The position numbers were made by a program, and so were the translations under genes. 34,729 bases of DNA from Syntrophaceae bacterium (GTDB lineage: Bacteria; Desulfobacterota; SM23-61), in the NCBI GenBank assembly GCA_003154025.1, contig PMCE01000369.1, positions 11,637 through 46,365 on the forward strand, given 5' to 3'. Under the pieces are notes generated by a model. The model worked only from the letters and a program-made list of their open reading frames with translations. It was not told the origin of the DNA and did no database searches. Shown one piece after another: positions 13,903-21,235 of this stretch; position 1 is the first letter of the stretch, and every line of letters begins with the position of its first letter.

Positions 13903-15414
13903 TCAATCCTTAAAATCGGCAGGGTTGTAGTCGGGCAGCATGGAGCCGTGCTCGAGAAGATTGCGATGGAGTTCGAAACACTTATCCAAGTTATGGCGGA
14001 TATGGCCGATGCGGGAATTTTCCAGATACCGGTAGAGGTAATCCCGGTAGGCGGGGTGAGCGCAGTTTTCAATCAGTGCTTTGGCCCGCTGCATGGGACC
14101 CAGACCGCGCAGGTCGGCCAGCCCCTGGTCGGTGACGATGATGGCTACTGAATGTTCCGTATTATCCACATGCGGACACATGGGAACGATGGCGGAGATT
14201 TTCCCCCCTTTGGTAACCGAAGGGCACATGAGGATGGAGAGGTAAGCGTTCCTGGAGAAATCGGCGCTTCCTCCGATTCCATTGATCACATCCGTTCCGT
14301 AGATGTGGGAAGAATTCTCGTTTCCGTAAATATCCACCTCCAGGGCGGTGTTCATGGCGATCACGCAGAGCCGTCGGATGATGCCGGGGTGGTTCGAGAG
14401 CTCCTGGGGACGCAGAACGATCCGGGGAGCGAAGAAGTCCATGTTCGCATAAATCTGCTGCAGCTTTTCCGGCGTAACGGCAAGGCTGGTCGAGCTGGCC
14501 GCCAGGAGCTTCCCTTCTTGCATGAGGTCGACCTGCGAGTCCTGGAAGACTTCGGTGAACATATTGAACGGAGGGATGTCCGGGCTTTTTCCGAACGCAG
14601 CCATGACTCCGTTGGTAATGTTTCCGACCCCGGCCTGCAAGGGAAGAAATTCCGGGGGGATCCGGCCGGCTCCCCGCTCTTCAGCCAAAAAGCGGACCAG
14701 ATGCTCGGCAATTTTCAGGCTTGCTTTGCTGGGGGGGCTGAAAGGAAGAACGTGGTCGGGTTCATCGTTTTCGACAATCCCGATGACCTTATGCGGGTCC
14801 ACCTGCGCATAGGGCCAGCCGATTTTGCTGATGGGGTCGTGAATCTGGATCGGATTCCGGTGAGGAGGAGGGGGGACGATCATGATGTCAGCCATCTCCC
14901 GGAGCCGCATAGAGTGATGTCGGTTGATTTCGATGATCACCTTCTCCGCGCATTTCAAATAAGTCGGAGTCGCCCCGATGGAGGTGGTCAGGAAAACCCG
15001 GCCATCGGGAGTGATTTCCGTGGCCTCAGCAATCGTCGTATTGATTTTTCCGAAAAAGCCGAAGCTGACGGTCTGCGGGACATGGGACAGGTGCATGTCC
15101 ACATATTCCACTTTTTGCTGGTTGATCATCTGTCTCAACTTGGCGCTGCTCTGGTAAGGAGCCCGCCAGGCGACGGCTCCGGCCTGAGCCAGAGCCTGAT
15201 CGATACTTTCCCCGCAGGAAGCCCCGGTGAGAATGCGGAGCTTGAAGGTTTGGCCTTTGGTATTCAGATCGGCAGCCCTTGCGGCCAGGGCTCTGGGCAC
15301 GGCCTTCGCAGCCCCGGCCGGGGTGAACCCGCTGAAGGCTACGGTGTCGCCATTGTTTATATGCGCAACCGCTTCCTCGGCAGTAATTCTTGGATAGTGA
15401 TTATGGACAGACAT
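13903..15414 (-). CDS. Acetyl-CoA hydrolase/CoA-transferase family protein
   Basis: The 503-residue protein belongs to the Ach1/Cat1/AarC family, which moves CoA between acetate, succinate or other acids through a glutamyl-CoA intermediate. Evidence: GDTVAFSGFTPAGAAKAVP near the start, GVGNITNGVMAAFG in the middle, and VDIYGNENSSHIYG, which contains the catalytic Glu. GIGGSADFSRNAYLS and VTDQGLADLRGLGPMQRA are also present. The likely job is succinyl-CoA:acetate (or propionate) CoA-transfer or acetyl-CoA hydrolysis in fermentation or syntrophic oxidation; the substrate cannot be read from sequence. I chose ATG 15414, with AAAGAGG 5 nt upstream. A start at 15528 would add 38 residues lacking family resemblance. 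It is probably monocistronic, driven by the promoter near 15600. Confidence 0.93.
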   Translation of the reverse strand: MSVHNHYPRITAEEAVAHINNGDTVAFSGFTPAGAAKAVPRALAARAADLNTKGQTFKLRILTGASCGESIDQALAQAGAVAWRAPYQSSAKLRQMINQQKVEYVDMHLSHVPQTVSFGFFGKINTTIAEATEITPDGRVFLTTSIGATPTYLKCAEKVIIEINRHHSMRLREMADIMIVPPPPHRNPIQIHDPISKIGWPYAQVDPHKVIGIVENDEPDHVLPFSPPSKASLKIAEHLVRFLAEERGAGRIPPEFLPLQAGVGNITNGVMAAFGKSPDIPPFNMFTEVFQDSQVDLMQEGKLLAASSTSLAVTPEKLQQIYANMDFFAPRIVLRPQELSNHPGIIRRLCVIAMNTALEVDIYGNENSSHIYGTDVINGIGGSADFSRNAYLSILMCPSVTKGGKISAIVPMCPHVDNTEHSVAIIVTDQGLADLRGLGPMQRAKALIENCAHPAYRDYLYRYLENSRIGHIRHNLDKCFELHRNLLEHGSMLPDYNPADFKD

Positions 15415-15590
15415 ACGTACCTCTTTCGTTCCCAGAAAACGACCATCGACGGATCTATGGTGGTTGGGATTTTTTTGTGGTGGAGGAATTTGTAGAAGAC
15501 AGGTCTTACATTTCTTGCGGTAAACCAATTCCTTTAGGTCTTTGATTTAATGAAAGAAAAAAATAGTCTCCGGTGCGACGACTCATTTAT

Positions 15591-15619
15591 TTTATACCAC
15601 AGGCCGGGCGTTAATTCAA
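15591..15619 (-). promoter_or_regulatory. Sigma-70-type promoter for the CoA-transferase gene
   Basis: On the minus strand, TTGAAT (15619-15614) and TATAAA (15596-15591) are separated by exactly 17 nt. The expected RNA start is near 15584, giving a leader of about 170 nt before ATG 15414. No recognised riboswitch fold was found in the leader. Confidence 0.6.
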
Positions 15620-15845
15620 CGACTTTAGGGTATTCATGCATCTCGAAAATGGATAGCAAAAGTCAGCCCTTGTTCCCAGGAGCCGAGCCCCGGGCCGCTT
15701 CCCCCGCCCTGGCTGGGCAAAGTGGGCGCAGGTTCCTCCGGGAGCCTACGGGGACCGTACCCCAGGCCTTCCAAATTGAGGCCAATGGGATTCTTTCGCC
15801 CCTTTGGGGAAGGGAAGAACCAGGGGAAAACCAGGGAAAAAAATC
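15620..15845. other. Intergenic stretch between divergent promoters
   Basis: This lies between the minus-strand CoA-transferase promoter and the plus-strand tRNA promoter. It is GC-rich, with short self-complementary pieces such as CCCGGG and TCCGGGA, and ends with GGGAAAA-type repeats. The ORF-like frames lack family resemblance. I see no gene, known RNA or operator. Confidence 0.4.
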
Positions 15846-15874
15846 TTGACAATGGGATGGATTAATTGTAGTTT
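15846..15874 (+). promoter_or_regulatory. Candidate promoter for tRNA-Leu
   Basis: A perfect TTGACA at 15846-15851 is followed after 17 nt by TAGTTT (15869-15874), a weak -10. The tRNA begins 24 nt after the -10 element. Placement and the strong -35 favour a tRNA promoter. Confidence 0.5.
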
Positions 15875-15897
15875 TTTTATATCCAATTCACCCGCGT

Positions 15898-15984
15898 GCC
15901 GAAGTGGCGGAATTGGTAGACGCGCTAGGTTCAGGGTCTAGTGTGGGTTCCCACGTAGGGGTTCGAGTCCCCTCTTCGGCACCA
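15898..15984 (+). tRNA. tRNA-Leu (anticodon CAG)
   Basis: The acceptor stem GCCGAAG (15898-15904) pairs with CTTCGGC (15974-15980), followed by discriminator A and an encoded CCA (15982-15984). The D-arm has GGAATTGGTAGAC. The anticodon arm CTAGG-TTCAGGG-TCTAG gives anticodon CAG. A long variable arm (TGTGGGTTCCCACGTA region) marks a class II tRNA, and the T-arm is GGGG-TTCGAGT-CCCC. It is 87 nt long and decodes CUG. Confidence 0.98.
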
Positions 15985-15992
15985 CGAAGAAG

Positions 15993-16026
15993 AAAAGGCG
16001 CAATCTTAAGGGATTGCGCCTTTTTC
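15993..16026 (+). terminator. Rho-independent terminator of tRNA-Leu
   Basis: GGCGCAATC (15997-16005) pairs perfectly with GATTGCGCC (16012-16020). The stem is extended by AAAA/TTTT and followed by TTTTTCTG. It begins 9 nt after the tRNA 3' end. Confidence 0.93.
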
Positions 16027-16081
16027 TGTTTGAGGCTACGCCTGGAAGCCGGAAAAGCTTATGGGGAACTGTGGGGGGAGT

Positions 16082-17053
16082 TCAGGAGCCAAAGATTAAG
16101 ATGAGGAGCCCGATCATGAGAATGATGCAGCCCGGCCAGATGGCTTGCACCCGTTCGCGCTCGTTGAAGAAGAGGACTCCGACGCCCAGCGTAACCGGGA
16201 TTTCGATCTGTTTTATGGCCTCCACGTAAGCGGCTGCGGAGCGAAGGTACCCCATGTTTCCAACGATAGTAGCAGTGGCAGCAAAACAGCCCATGGCGAA
16301 GAAGCGGCCGAGATAGCGGGGGAGAAGGTGCAAATGCTGAGTTGAATTCCTGAGCACCAGGGGAAAGGTTAGCAGGGAGGCAAAAAGGTAATTCGTCAGG
16401 GTGGAGAAGTAAGCGTCGCTCAGCTGAGCGGTTTTCTTGAAGAGCAAAATAGTCGGCGCCAGGGTTAGGGCGGAAAAAAGGGCATAGCGCATACCTCTTT
16501 CCCGCAAAAGGAGAAGGACCGGCTCGGCCAGGGAAAGACGGGCTCTGCGGATATTGAGAAGGTAGACTCCGAAGAGGCTAACCAGAATTCCAGCCATCCC
16601 CATGGGGGTGATGGTTTCATGCAGGAATAAAACCCCCAAAATGGCCAGCAGCACGACTTGAAGTTTCCAAATGATTACGGCGACGGAGATCTCGCCGTAC
16701 TTGAAGGCTTTGGAGAGAAGCAGGGTCGAAATGGCCTGGGAAAAAGCTGCTAGAAAGGAGTAGATCCAGTAGCCAGGCCCGACCTGTGGAAACCCGACGA
16801 TCCAGCTTGCCGCCAGGGCGAGGGGGAGGAGGAAGAAGAATCTCCCCCAGACACTTATGTATTCGTCCAGGCTGTGCCCCAGGTTCTTCATCACCGAATT
16901 TCGGCCGACCTGGCACAGCGCGGATGCGATTGAAAATAGCCACCACATGGATAGAATCCATTGTAATAAATTCCGCTCCTCAACGCTAGTCTTTTTGCCG
17001 CAGGTTTGGCTGCTTCCCGCGAAGGAATTCACCGAGAAGAGAATCTTTTGCAT
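16082..17053 (-). CDS. EamA/DMT-superfamily transporter
   Basis: The 323-residue protein is a likely ten-segment drug/metabolite transporter-family permease made of two EamA repeats. The first repeat begins near WWLFSIASALCQVGRNSVMKN and continues with WGRFFFLLPLALAASWIVGFP, LAAFSQAISTLLLSKAFKYGEISVAVIIWKLQV and ILVSLFGVYLLNIR. The second covers YALFSALTLAPTILLFKK through VAAIKQIEIP-type residues to IILMIGLLILIFG. The substrate cannot be predicted. I chose ATG 17053 because GGAGGAAAGGG lies upstream. The frame stays open to 17137, but the extra 28 residues are not family-like, and ATG 16948 lacks a ribosome-binding site. It stands alone, convergent with tRNA-Leu. Confidence 0.85.
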   Translation of the reverse strand: MQKILFSVNSFAGSSQTCGKKTSVEERNLLQWILSMWWLFSIASALCQVGRNSVMKNLGHSLDEYISVWGRFFFLLPLALAASWIVGFPQVGPGYWIYSFLAAFSQAISTLLLSKAFKYGEISVAVIIWKLQVVLLAILGVLFLHETITPMGMAGILVSLFGVYLLNIRRARLSLAEPVLLLLRERGMRYALFSALTLAPTILLFKKTAQLSDAYFSTLTNYLFASLLTFPLVLRNSTQHLHLLPRYLGRFFAMGCFAATATIVGNMGYLRSAAAYVEAIKQIEIPVTLGVGVLFFNERERVQAIWPGCIILMIGLLILIFGS

Positions 17054-17360
17054 TCTCGCCCTTTCCTCCCGAGATTCAAGGAGGCGTATTTCTCCTCTCG
17101 GGGAGAGAATGATTCGGGTGGTTTCTTTGATGATCAACTGAAAAGGGTGTGGTTAGACAATTGGAAGGAGGCAAAGAGGGATTCAGGACCTCAGAGGTTC
17201 GGATATGCCTCAATCCTTGATGAGAATGATTTTTGTTCCGCAGCGCAATAAATGTAAATTTGTGTCCAATATTGTCGCTCTCCTAGGAACTTATTTTTCT
17301 TCCCCAAATTTTTTATGAATTAAATTGAAGAGTTTCCGAAACAACTTCGGTTTGACCTCC

Positions 17361-17376
17361 AGGCATTTTTCTTGCA
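17361..17376 (+). promoter_or_regulatory. Candidate sigma-54 (-24/-12) promoter
   Basis: The sequence AGGCATTTTTCTTGCA has GG at 17362-17363 and GC at 17374-17375, exactly 10 nt apart. It includes a GGCA block and a TTGCA block, as in the sigma-54 consensus TGGCAC-N5-TTGCA. The RNA would start near 17387, 37 nt before a 43-codon ORF with a strong ribosome-binding site. A 5-bp inverted repeat, CCGAA-N5-TTCGG (17336-17350), lies just upstream. An activator site has not been identified. Confidence 0.55.
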
Positions 17377-17423
17377 GAAAGGTTATCCATTCGAGGAAGA
17401 ATCTTTTCGCAGAGGAGGAATTC

Positions 17424-17555
17424 ATGAGGTGGCTGGTTCATTACTTTAAAAATCGTCAAATAAGGAAGCACATGAAGAACCGGATCGAAGTTTGGTTATC
17501 GTCTGACAAAATCGAAAAAACCCTCCCTCGGGCGGCATTCCCGGTTAAGCATTGA
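17424..17555 (+). CDS. Small basic protein, 43 residues, function unknown
   Basis: I do not recognise this miniprotein. It starts MRWLVHYFKNRQIRKHMKN, is rich in Lys/Arg/His and has one tryptophan near each end of an amphipathic-looking N-terminal half. No membrane segment, signal peptide or cysteine is present. ATG 17424 is preceded by AGAGGAGG with the GGAGG core 5 nt away, one of the best ribosome-binding sites in the window. A sigma-54-like promoter lies 50-60 nt upstream. The frame is open from 17325 but the upstream part has no ribosome-binding site. Support is therefore from signals, not homology. It could be a real regulated small protein or chance. Confidence 0.45.
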   Translation: MRWLVHYFKNRQIRKHMKNRIEVWLSSDKIEKTLPRAAFPVKH

Positions 17556-17653
17556 ACCGCTCCTAATAATCTATCCGCCCCGATTGTCTTGAAGGGTTCA
17601 AATGGAGAGAAAAGTCTCACCCTATCAGTTTGCGGAAAAACTCAATTCTGGCA

Positions 17654-17743
17654 GTCATCGCGAGGAGTCCCGCGAAGCGCGGGACAATCTCAAAATGTTT
17701 GATTTTATTATGAATGAGATTGCTTCGCTTCGCTCGCAATGAC
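17654..17743. repeat. Interspersed GTCATTGCGAG-type inverted repeat
   Basis: GTCATCGCGAG (17654-17664) faces CTCGCAATGAC (17733-17743) with one mismatch. CAATCTCA faces TGAGATTG inside, and a perfect hairpin GTCCCGCG-AAG-CGCGGGAC occupies 17667-17685. This is a widespread bacterial repeat type. The rest of the 17556-17918 gap holds no gene that I can support. Confidence 0.8.
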
Positions 17744-17918
17744 ACCCAAAAGATTTTTTTGGCAACCTGCCAATGAACGCTTTTTGCTTCCCGGCTATAT
17801 CATGAACCCGGCCGAAAATGAATCCTGCAAATCCCCATTCGGGCAGTACCCGGGGCGGTGTCAGCGGCCCGAACCTCGCCTCCTCGTGGCGATTTATTTC
17901 TCTATTTGAGACACGATA

Positions 17919-18545
17919 TTAGCTCGATACCGCGTCGGTAGCAGGCTCCAGCAAGTCTTTCCTCTGGGCCTTTCCGTCACCGGGCCCGGGAGAGAGTTCA
18001 TCGGCGGGTGGCAGAAGACGCTCTCTTTTTGAGGGCAGATCATTTTCAATGACGGCGTCGACCCCGCCCGCAGTTATGGCCCACCCCCCGTTGTCAATCC
18101 GCTGAATCCAGCCTTTTTCCTTGAGATACCAGACGTGAAACTCCAGATACTTTTCCGGGACACCCAACAGCTTTTCCAGCTGGAAAATTCCGACCCCGGG
18201 ATTATCCGCATCCCGTCTTCGAGCGGTATAGAGCATCGACAGAATTGCCTGATAGATTCTCCGGTCCTCTTCCGCACCCTTCGAGGGGGCTGTCTGGGAA
18301 AAGATATCCCACTGACGGGTATTGGCCTGATCATATTTCGCGTCGTACCCAGCCCGCCTCTCAGGGTTCGATAGGGCCCGGTAGGCCTTCGTCAGATCGT
18401 CGAATCTATGGGCATCCCCCGTCTGTTTGTTATCGGGATGATACCGCTTGGCCAACAGCCGGTAGACCCGTTCTATGGTTTCCTGATCGGCTCTCGGACT
18501 CACCTGGAGGATTTCATAATAATCGTTGAAAGATTCCTGTGCCAT
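17919..18545 (-). CDS. J-domain (DnaJ-like) protein with C-terminal winged-helix-like region
   Basis: The 208-residue protein has an N-terminal J domain (about 8-72: DYYEILQVSPRADQETIERVYR, H36-P37-D38, FDDLTKAYRALSNPERRAGYD) that should stimulate a DnaK-type Hsp70. There is no Gly/Phe-rich linker, zinc domain or client-binding region, so it is not a full DnaJ. Residues about 92-165 (QAILSMLYTARRRDADNPGVGIFQLEKLLG, EKYLEFHVWYLKEKGWI, GGWAITAGGVDAV) look like a winged-helix fold with a wing hairpin. The tail is polar and disordered. The J domain may recruit Hsp70 to whatever the second domain binds. AGGAG precedes the ATG at 18545. Confidence 0.85.
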   Translation of the reverse strand: MAQESFNDYYEILQVSPRADQETIERVYRLLAKRYHPDNKQTGDAHRFDDLTKAYRALSNPERRAGYDAKYDQANTRQWDIFSQTAPSKGAEEDRRIYQAILSMLYTARRRDADNPGVGIFQLEKLLGVPEKYLEFHVWYLKEKGWIQRIDNGGWAITAGGVDAVIENDLPSKRERLLPPADELSPGPGDGKAQRKDLLEPATDAVSS

Positions 18546-18580
18546 TCGTTCGATCTCCTGCTTGTTAGATTAGGAATTCC

Positions 18581-18609
18581 TTAATATCCTCATGTATTTA
18601 CATCGGCAA
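18581..18609 (-). promoter_or_regulatory. Candidate promoter of the J-domain gene
   Basis: On the minus strand, TTGCCG (18609-18604) and TATTAA (18586-18581) are separated by 17 nt. The RNA would start about 30 nt before the ATG at 18545. No CIRCE or sigma-32-like element is visible. Confidence 0.4.
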
Positions 18610-18657
18610 TTTAATAATAAAGATAAAATAACTTGGTTATCATAAAGGTCTAATGAG

Positions 18658-20934
18658 TCATTTTTCAGAGGATGACCAGATAAATACGCTCATAATATTT
18701 GAAAAGTCATCCGTCCAGACCCTTGCCTCCGGATCAAACTGCAATGGGGTCCATCTATTATCCTTGCCTATTTCCCCCAAATCTGCAACCCGATGGACCA
18801 TCACGACCCAAATGGAACCGGTTTTCTTAATTTTTTCCTGAGCATTATCGATTTTTCTATCTTCCCGGACGAAGCACGCCAGGTTGGAATCTCCAGCCAG
18901 GGTTCCGAGAATGGGTTGAAGATTAAGATATCGATTGGAAATATGGAAGGCCAAAATTCCATCCTTGGCGAGTTTTTTAAGATAAAGGTTGATGGCCTCC
19001 CGCGTCAGAAGATGCACGGGAATGCCATCGGAGCTGAAGGCATCTATGATGATTAAATCATACTGAAAATCCGATGCCTTGGTCAGCGATAGCCTGCCGT
19101 CGCCCAAAACCACATCCACCTTGGCGGGGCAGTCAGTTAAAAAAGTGAAATATCGAGGATTACGGGCGATCTTTTCGACGGCGGGGTCCAATTCGTAAAA
19201 TGTCCAATGATGGTTCGGTTCCGCATACCCGGCTATGGACCCTGTTCCCAACCCGATCACCGCGATTTGCTTTCGGCTTTTTGTGTAGGAAAAGGCTTCA
19301 AAAATTTGTCCAAGCGGCCCGGTGCGATGATAATAAGTCAAAGGTTCGCGGCAATGACTGGGGTCCAGATTCTGTGCACCATGGAGAGTGGTCCCGTGGA
19401 AAAGAAGATTAAGGCCGGCCTTAGGGTCATTCTCGACTTTAAACACTCCAAAAAAGCTGCGCTCGGTATGAAGCACTTGATTTTGCCCGTTACCCCATAG
19501 AGAAAAAGCCAATATAAATCCTCCCACCCCTAATCCGAACCGCAAAGGGCGGCGGCAGAAGGAATAAAGGACGACTCCCAAGGAGGAAAAAGTAATGGTG
19601 ATCAAAACTATCCCGAGTTTGGGAGACCCTTCAAGAAACTGCCGGTATAATTCATGCCCAAACGTGGATACAGAAAAGGTTGAGCCTCCCAAGATCGCTG
19701 TAAAGATCAAGGGAAGAATCAGGTCCCTCCGGTGCTCCCGAAGGTTTTCTTTATCCGATTCGAGGCGAGGCCTGAGAAAGCAGGAAAAGATGATAACGAG
19801 CGGATACTCAGCCAACGAATTAAAGACCAAAGGGGCCGCCAGGGCGTTGAATATCCCGCCCAGAACCCCTCCGAAGGACAACCAGAGATAAAACTCGGTC
19901 AGGTGCAAAGTCGAGGGCCGGCTGTTGGCCAATTCGCCATGGCAAACCATGGAGGTCACGAAGAAACTGAATAAGTGAAGCGGTATGAAAAACCATTGCA
20001 TCGCCTTAGAGCCCCCAAATAAAGACATGAGCACGATCAATGGGAGTAAAATGAAGGGCTGCAACCAAACCATAGCTTTATGGTTCACAACCGCTTTGGG
20101 GGCAAATACCAGGATAAAAGTGATCAGATAAAGGGCCAGAGGCAGGATCCAAAGGAGGGGAACCGCGGCGATGTCGGTGGTTATATAATTCGTTACCCCC
20201 AGTAACAAGCTTGAAGGGGCAAAACTCAAGAGCACCCATCGAATTCTCTGGCCAATGGTGAGGGTATCGTGAGAGACGGATGTGAAAGCAGGGCCTTGGG
20301 ATTCAGCTGCGGTCCCTAAATTGCGATTTTGGGAGATTAAGCCTGAAGATCTTAGGAGGATCATCGCACAAATTGAAATCAGTCCGGCCAGGACAACATA
20401 ACCAAGCGACCAACCCTTAGCCTGCTGTGCTAAGGTTAGAATTGGTTCCGCCAGAATCGGAAAACCGAACAGGGCGATAATGCTACCAAGATTGCTAATA
20501 CTATAAAGAAAATATGGATCTTTTGACCAAGGGTGGCGGGTAAATGCAAACCACCTCTGCAGAAGAGGAGCGGTAGTGGAAAGAATGAAGAAAGGCAACC
20601 CAACCGAAATCAACAGCAGCATGGAAACCCCGCGAATGGGGTTGCTTTCCATGGATTGGGTCCAGCCTTCTGGAATAGCGATGGGAAGAGTGATAAGGGT
20701 CAACCATAGTATGCTCAGATGGACAACGACCTGCTGCCGCATTCCGAACCTTTTGGTTATCAAATGGGCATAAAGGTAACCTAACAGCAAAATCGTCTGG
20801 TAGAAGACTAGGCATACGCTCCAAACCGACGGCGATCCGCCCAAAAGGGGAAGAATCATTTTGGCGTACATCGGTTCGATCCAAAAAAGCAGGAGGGCGC
20901 TGATAAATAAGGAGAGTGAAAATAAAAAAAGCAT
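18658..20934 (-). CDS. Membrane protein with C-terminal spermidine-synthase-like domain
   Basis: The 758-residue protein has a long membrane part (about residues 1-480, roughly a dozen segments, starting FLFSLSLFISALLLFWIEPMYAKMILPLLGG). It ends in a Rossmann domain of the spermidine-synthase/methyltransferase type: IGLGTGSIAGYA near 560, FYELDPAVEKIARNPRYF near 580, GDGRLSLTK near 611 and IIIDAFSSDGIPVHLLT near 633. In true spermidine synthase the equivalent acidic loop binds putrescine. Here the Ser-Ser-Asp loop differs, as in other membrane-fused spermidine-synthase-like proteins whose substrate is unknown. Decarboxylated SAM or SAM as cofactor is an inference. AAGGA lies 8 nt before the ATG at 20934. 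The J-domain gene follows on the same strand but has its own candidate promoter. Confidence 0.87.
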   Translation of the reverse strand: MLFLFSLSLFISALLLFWIEPMYAKMILPLLGGSPSVWSVCLVFYQTILLLGYLYAHLITKRFGMRQQVVVHLSILWLTLITLPIAIPEGWTQSMESNPIRGVSMLLLISVGLPFFILSTTAPLLQRWFAFTRHPWSKDPYFLYSISNLGSIIALFGFPILAEPILTLAQQAKGWSLGYVVLAGLISICAMILLRSSGLISQNRNLGTAAESQGPAFTSVSHDTLTIGQRIRWVLLSFAPSSLLLGVTNYITTDIAAVPLLWILPLALYLITFILVFAPKAVVNHKAMVWLQPFILLPLIVLMSLFGGSKAMQWFFIPLHLFSFFVTSMVCHGELANSRPSTLHLTEFYLWLSFGGVLGGIFNALAAPLVFNSLAEYPLVIIFSCFLRPRLESDKENLREHRRDLILPLIFTAILGGSTFSVSTFGHELYRQFLEGSPKLGIVLITITFSSLGVVLYSFCRRPLRFGLGVGGFILAFSLWGNGQNQVLHTERSFFGVFKVENDPKAGLNLLFHGTTLHGAQNLDPSHCREPLTYYHRTGPLGQIFEAFSYTKSRKQIAVIGLGTGSIAGYAEPNHHWTFYELDPAVEKIARNPRYFTFLTDCPAKVDVVLGDGRLSLTKASDFQYDLIIIDAFSSDGIPVHLLTREAINLYLKKLAKDGILAFHISNRYLNLQPILGTLAGDSNLACFVREDRKIDNAQEKIKKTGSIWVVMVHRVADLGEIGKDNRWTPLQFDPEARVWTDDFSNIMSVFIWSSSEK

Positions 20935-20996
20935 GCAGAAATTCCTTAAATAAAATTGTTCAATTTAATTTAGCTCTCAAAGCCCAATAGTTGAAT

Positions 20997-21233
20997 TCAA
21001 TCTTCAACCTTGGCCCAGACGATATAGTTCTTATTAATAATGTATGCCTTTTTGGAGCTTTCTGTTGATTCTTCGGAAACTTCAACAAAGAATAATTCCT
21101 GCGCGTGTTTGATTAAATCAGATAATCTATGAAACCGATCGCCTATATTGATTTGTTCCTTGATACTTGAACCATCCGATAATTTAACCATTACATTCCT
21201 ATAATTTCTTACATAATTGTCAAGGTTGGCCAC
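20997..21233 (-). CDS. Small conserved-looking protein of unknown function, 78 residues
   Basis: The protein (MANLDNYVRNYRNVMVKLSDG at the start, then GDRFHRLSDLIKHAQELFFV and KKAYIINKNYIVWAKVED) looks like a small beta-rich single domain. Strand-turn patterns at VMVKLSDGS and AYIINKNYIVWAKV are suggestive. I recall similar small proteins in Deltaproteobacteria (possibly the DUF6812 group), with no function assigned. It starts with GTG at 21233, two nt after the stop of the decayed activator, and AAAGGAAAA precedes it inside that pseudogene's end. It may once have been co-transcribed with the activator. It is apparently intact. Confidence 0.65.
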   Translation of the reverse strand: MANLDNYVRNYRNVMVKLSDGSSIKEQINIGDRFHRLSDLIKHAQELFFVEVSEESTESSKKAYIINKNYIVWAKVED

Positions 21234-21235
21234 GA

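Noticed and set aside
14152..15495. A 447-codon plus-strand open frame opposite the CoA-transferase gene
   Set aside because: It is an antisense shadow of a conserved minus-strand gene with intact family motifs, and its translation shows no family resemblance.
15620..15845. Riboswitch or structured RNA upstream of tRNA-Leu
   Set aside because: Only short scattered complementarities were found and no known consensus.
15904..16104. Open frame overlapping tRNA-Leu and its terminator
   Set aside because: It reads through a complete tRNA and hairpin, so it is not a protein gene.
15898..17053. tRNA-associated integrated element
   Set aside because: No integrase, no duplicated tRNA 3' end and no phage gene lie next to tRNA-Leu.
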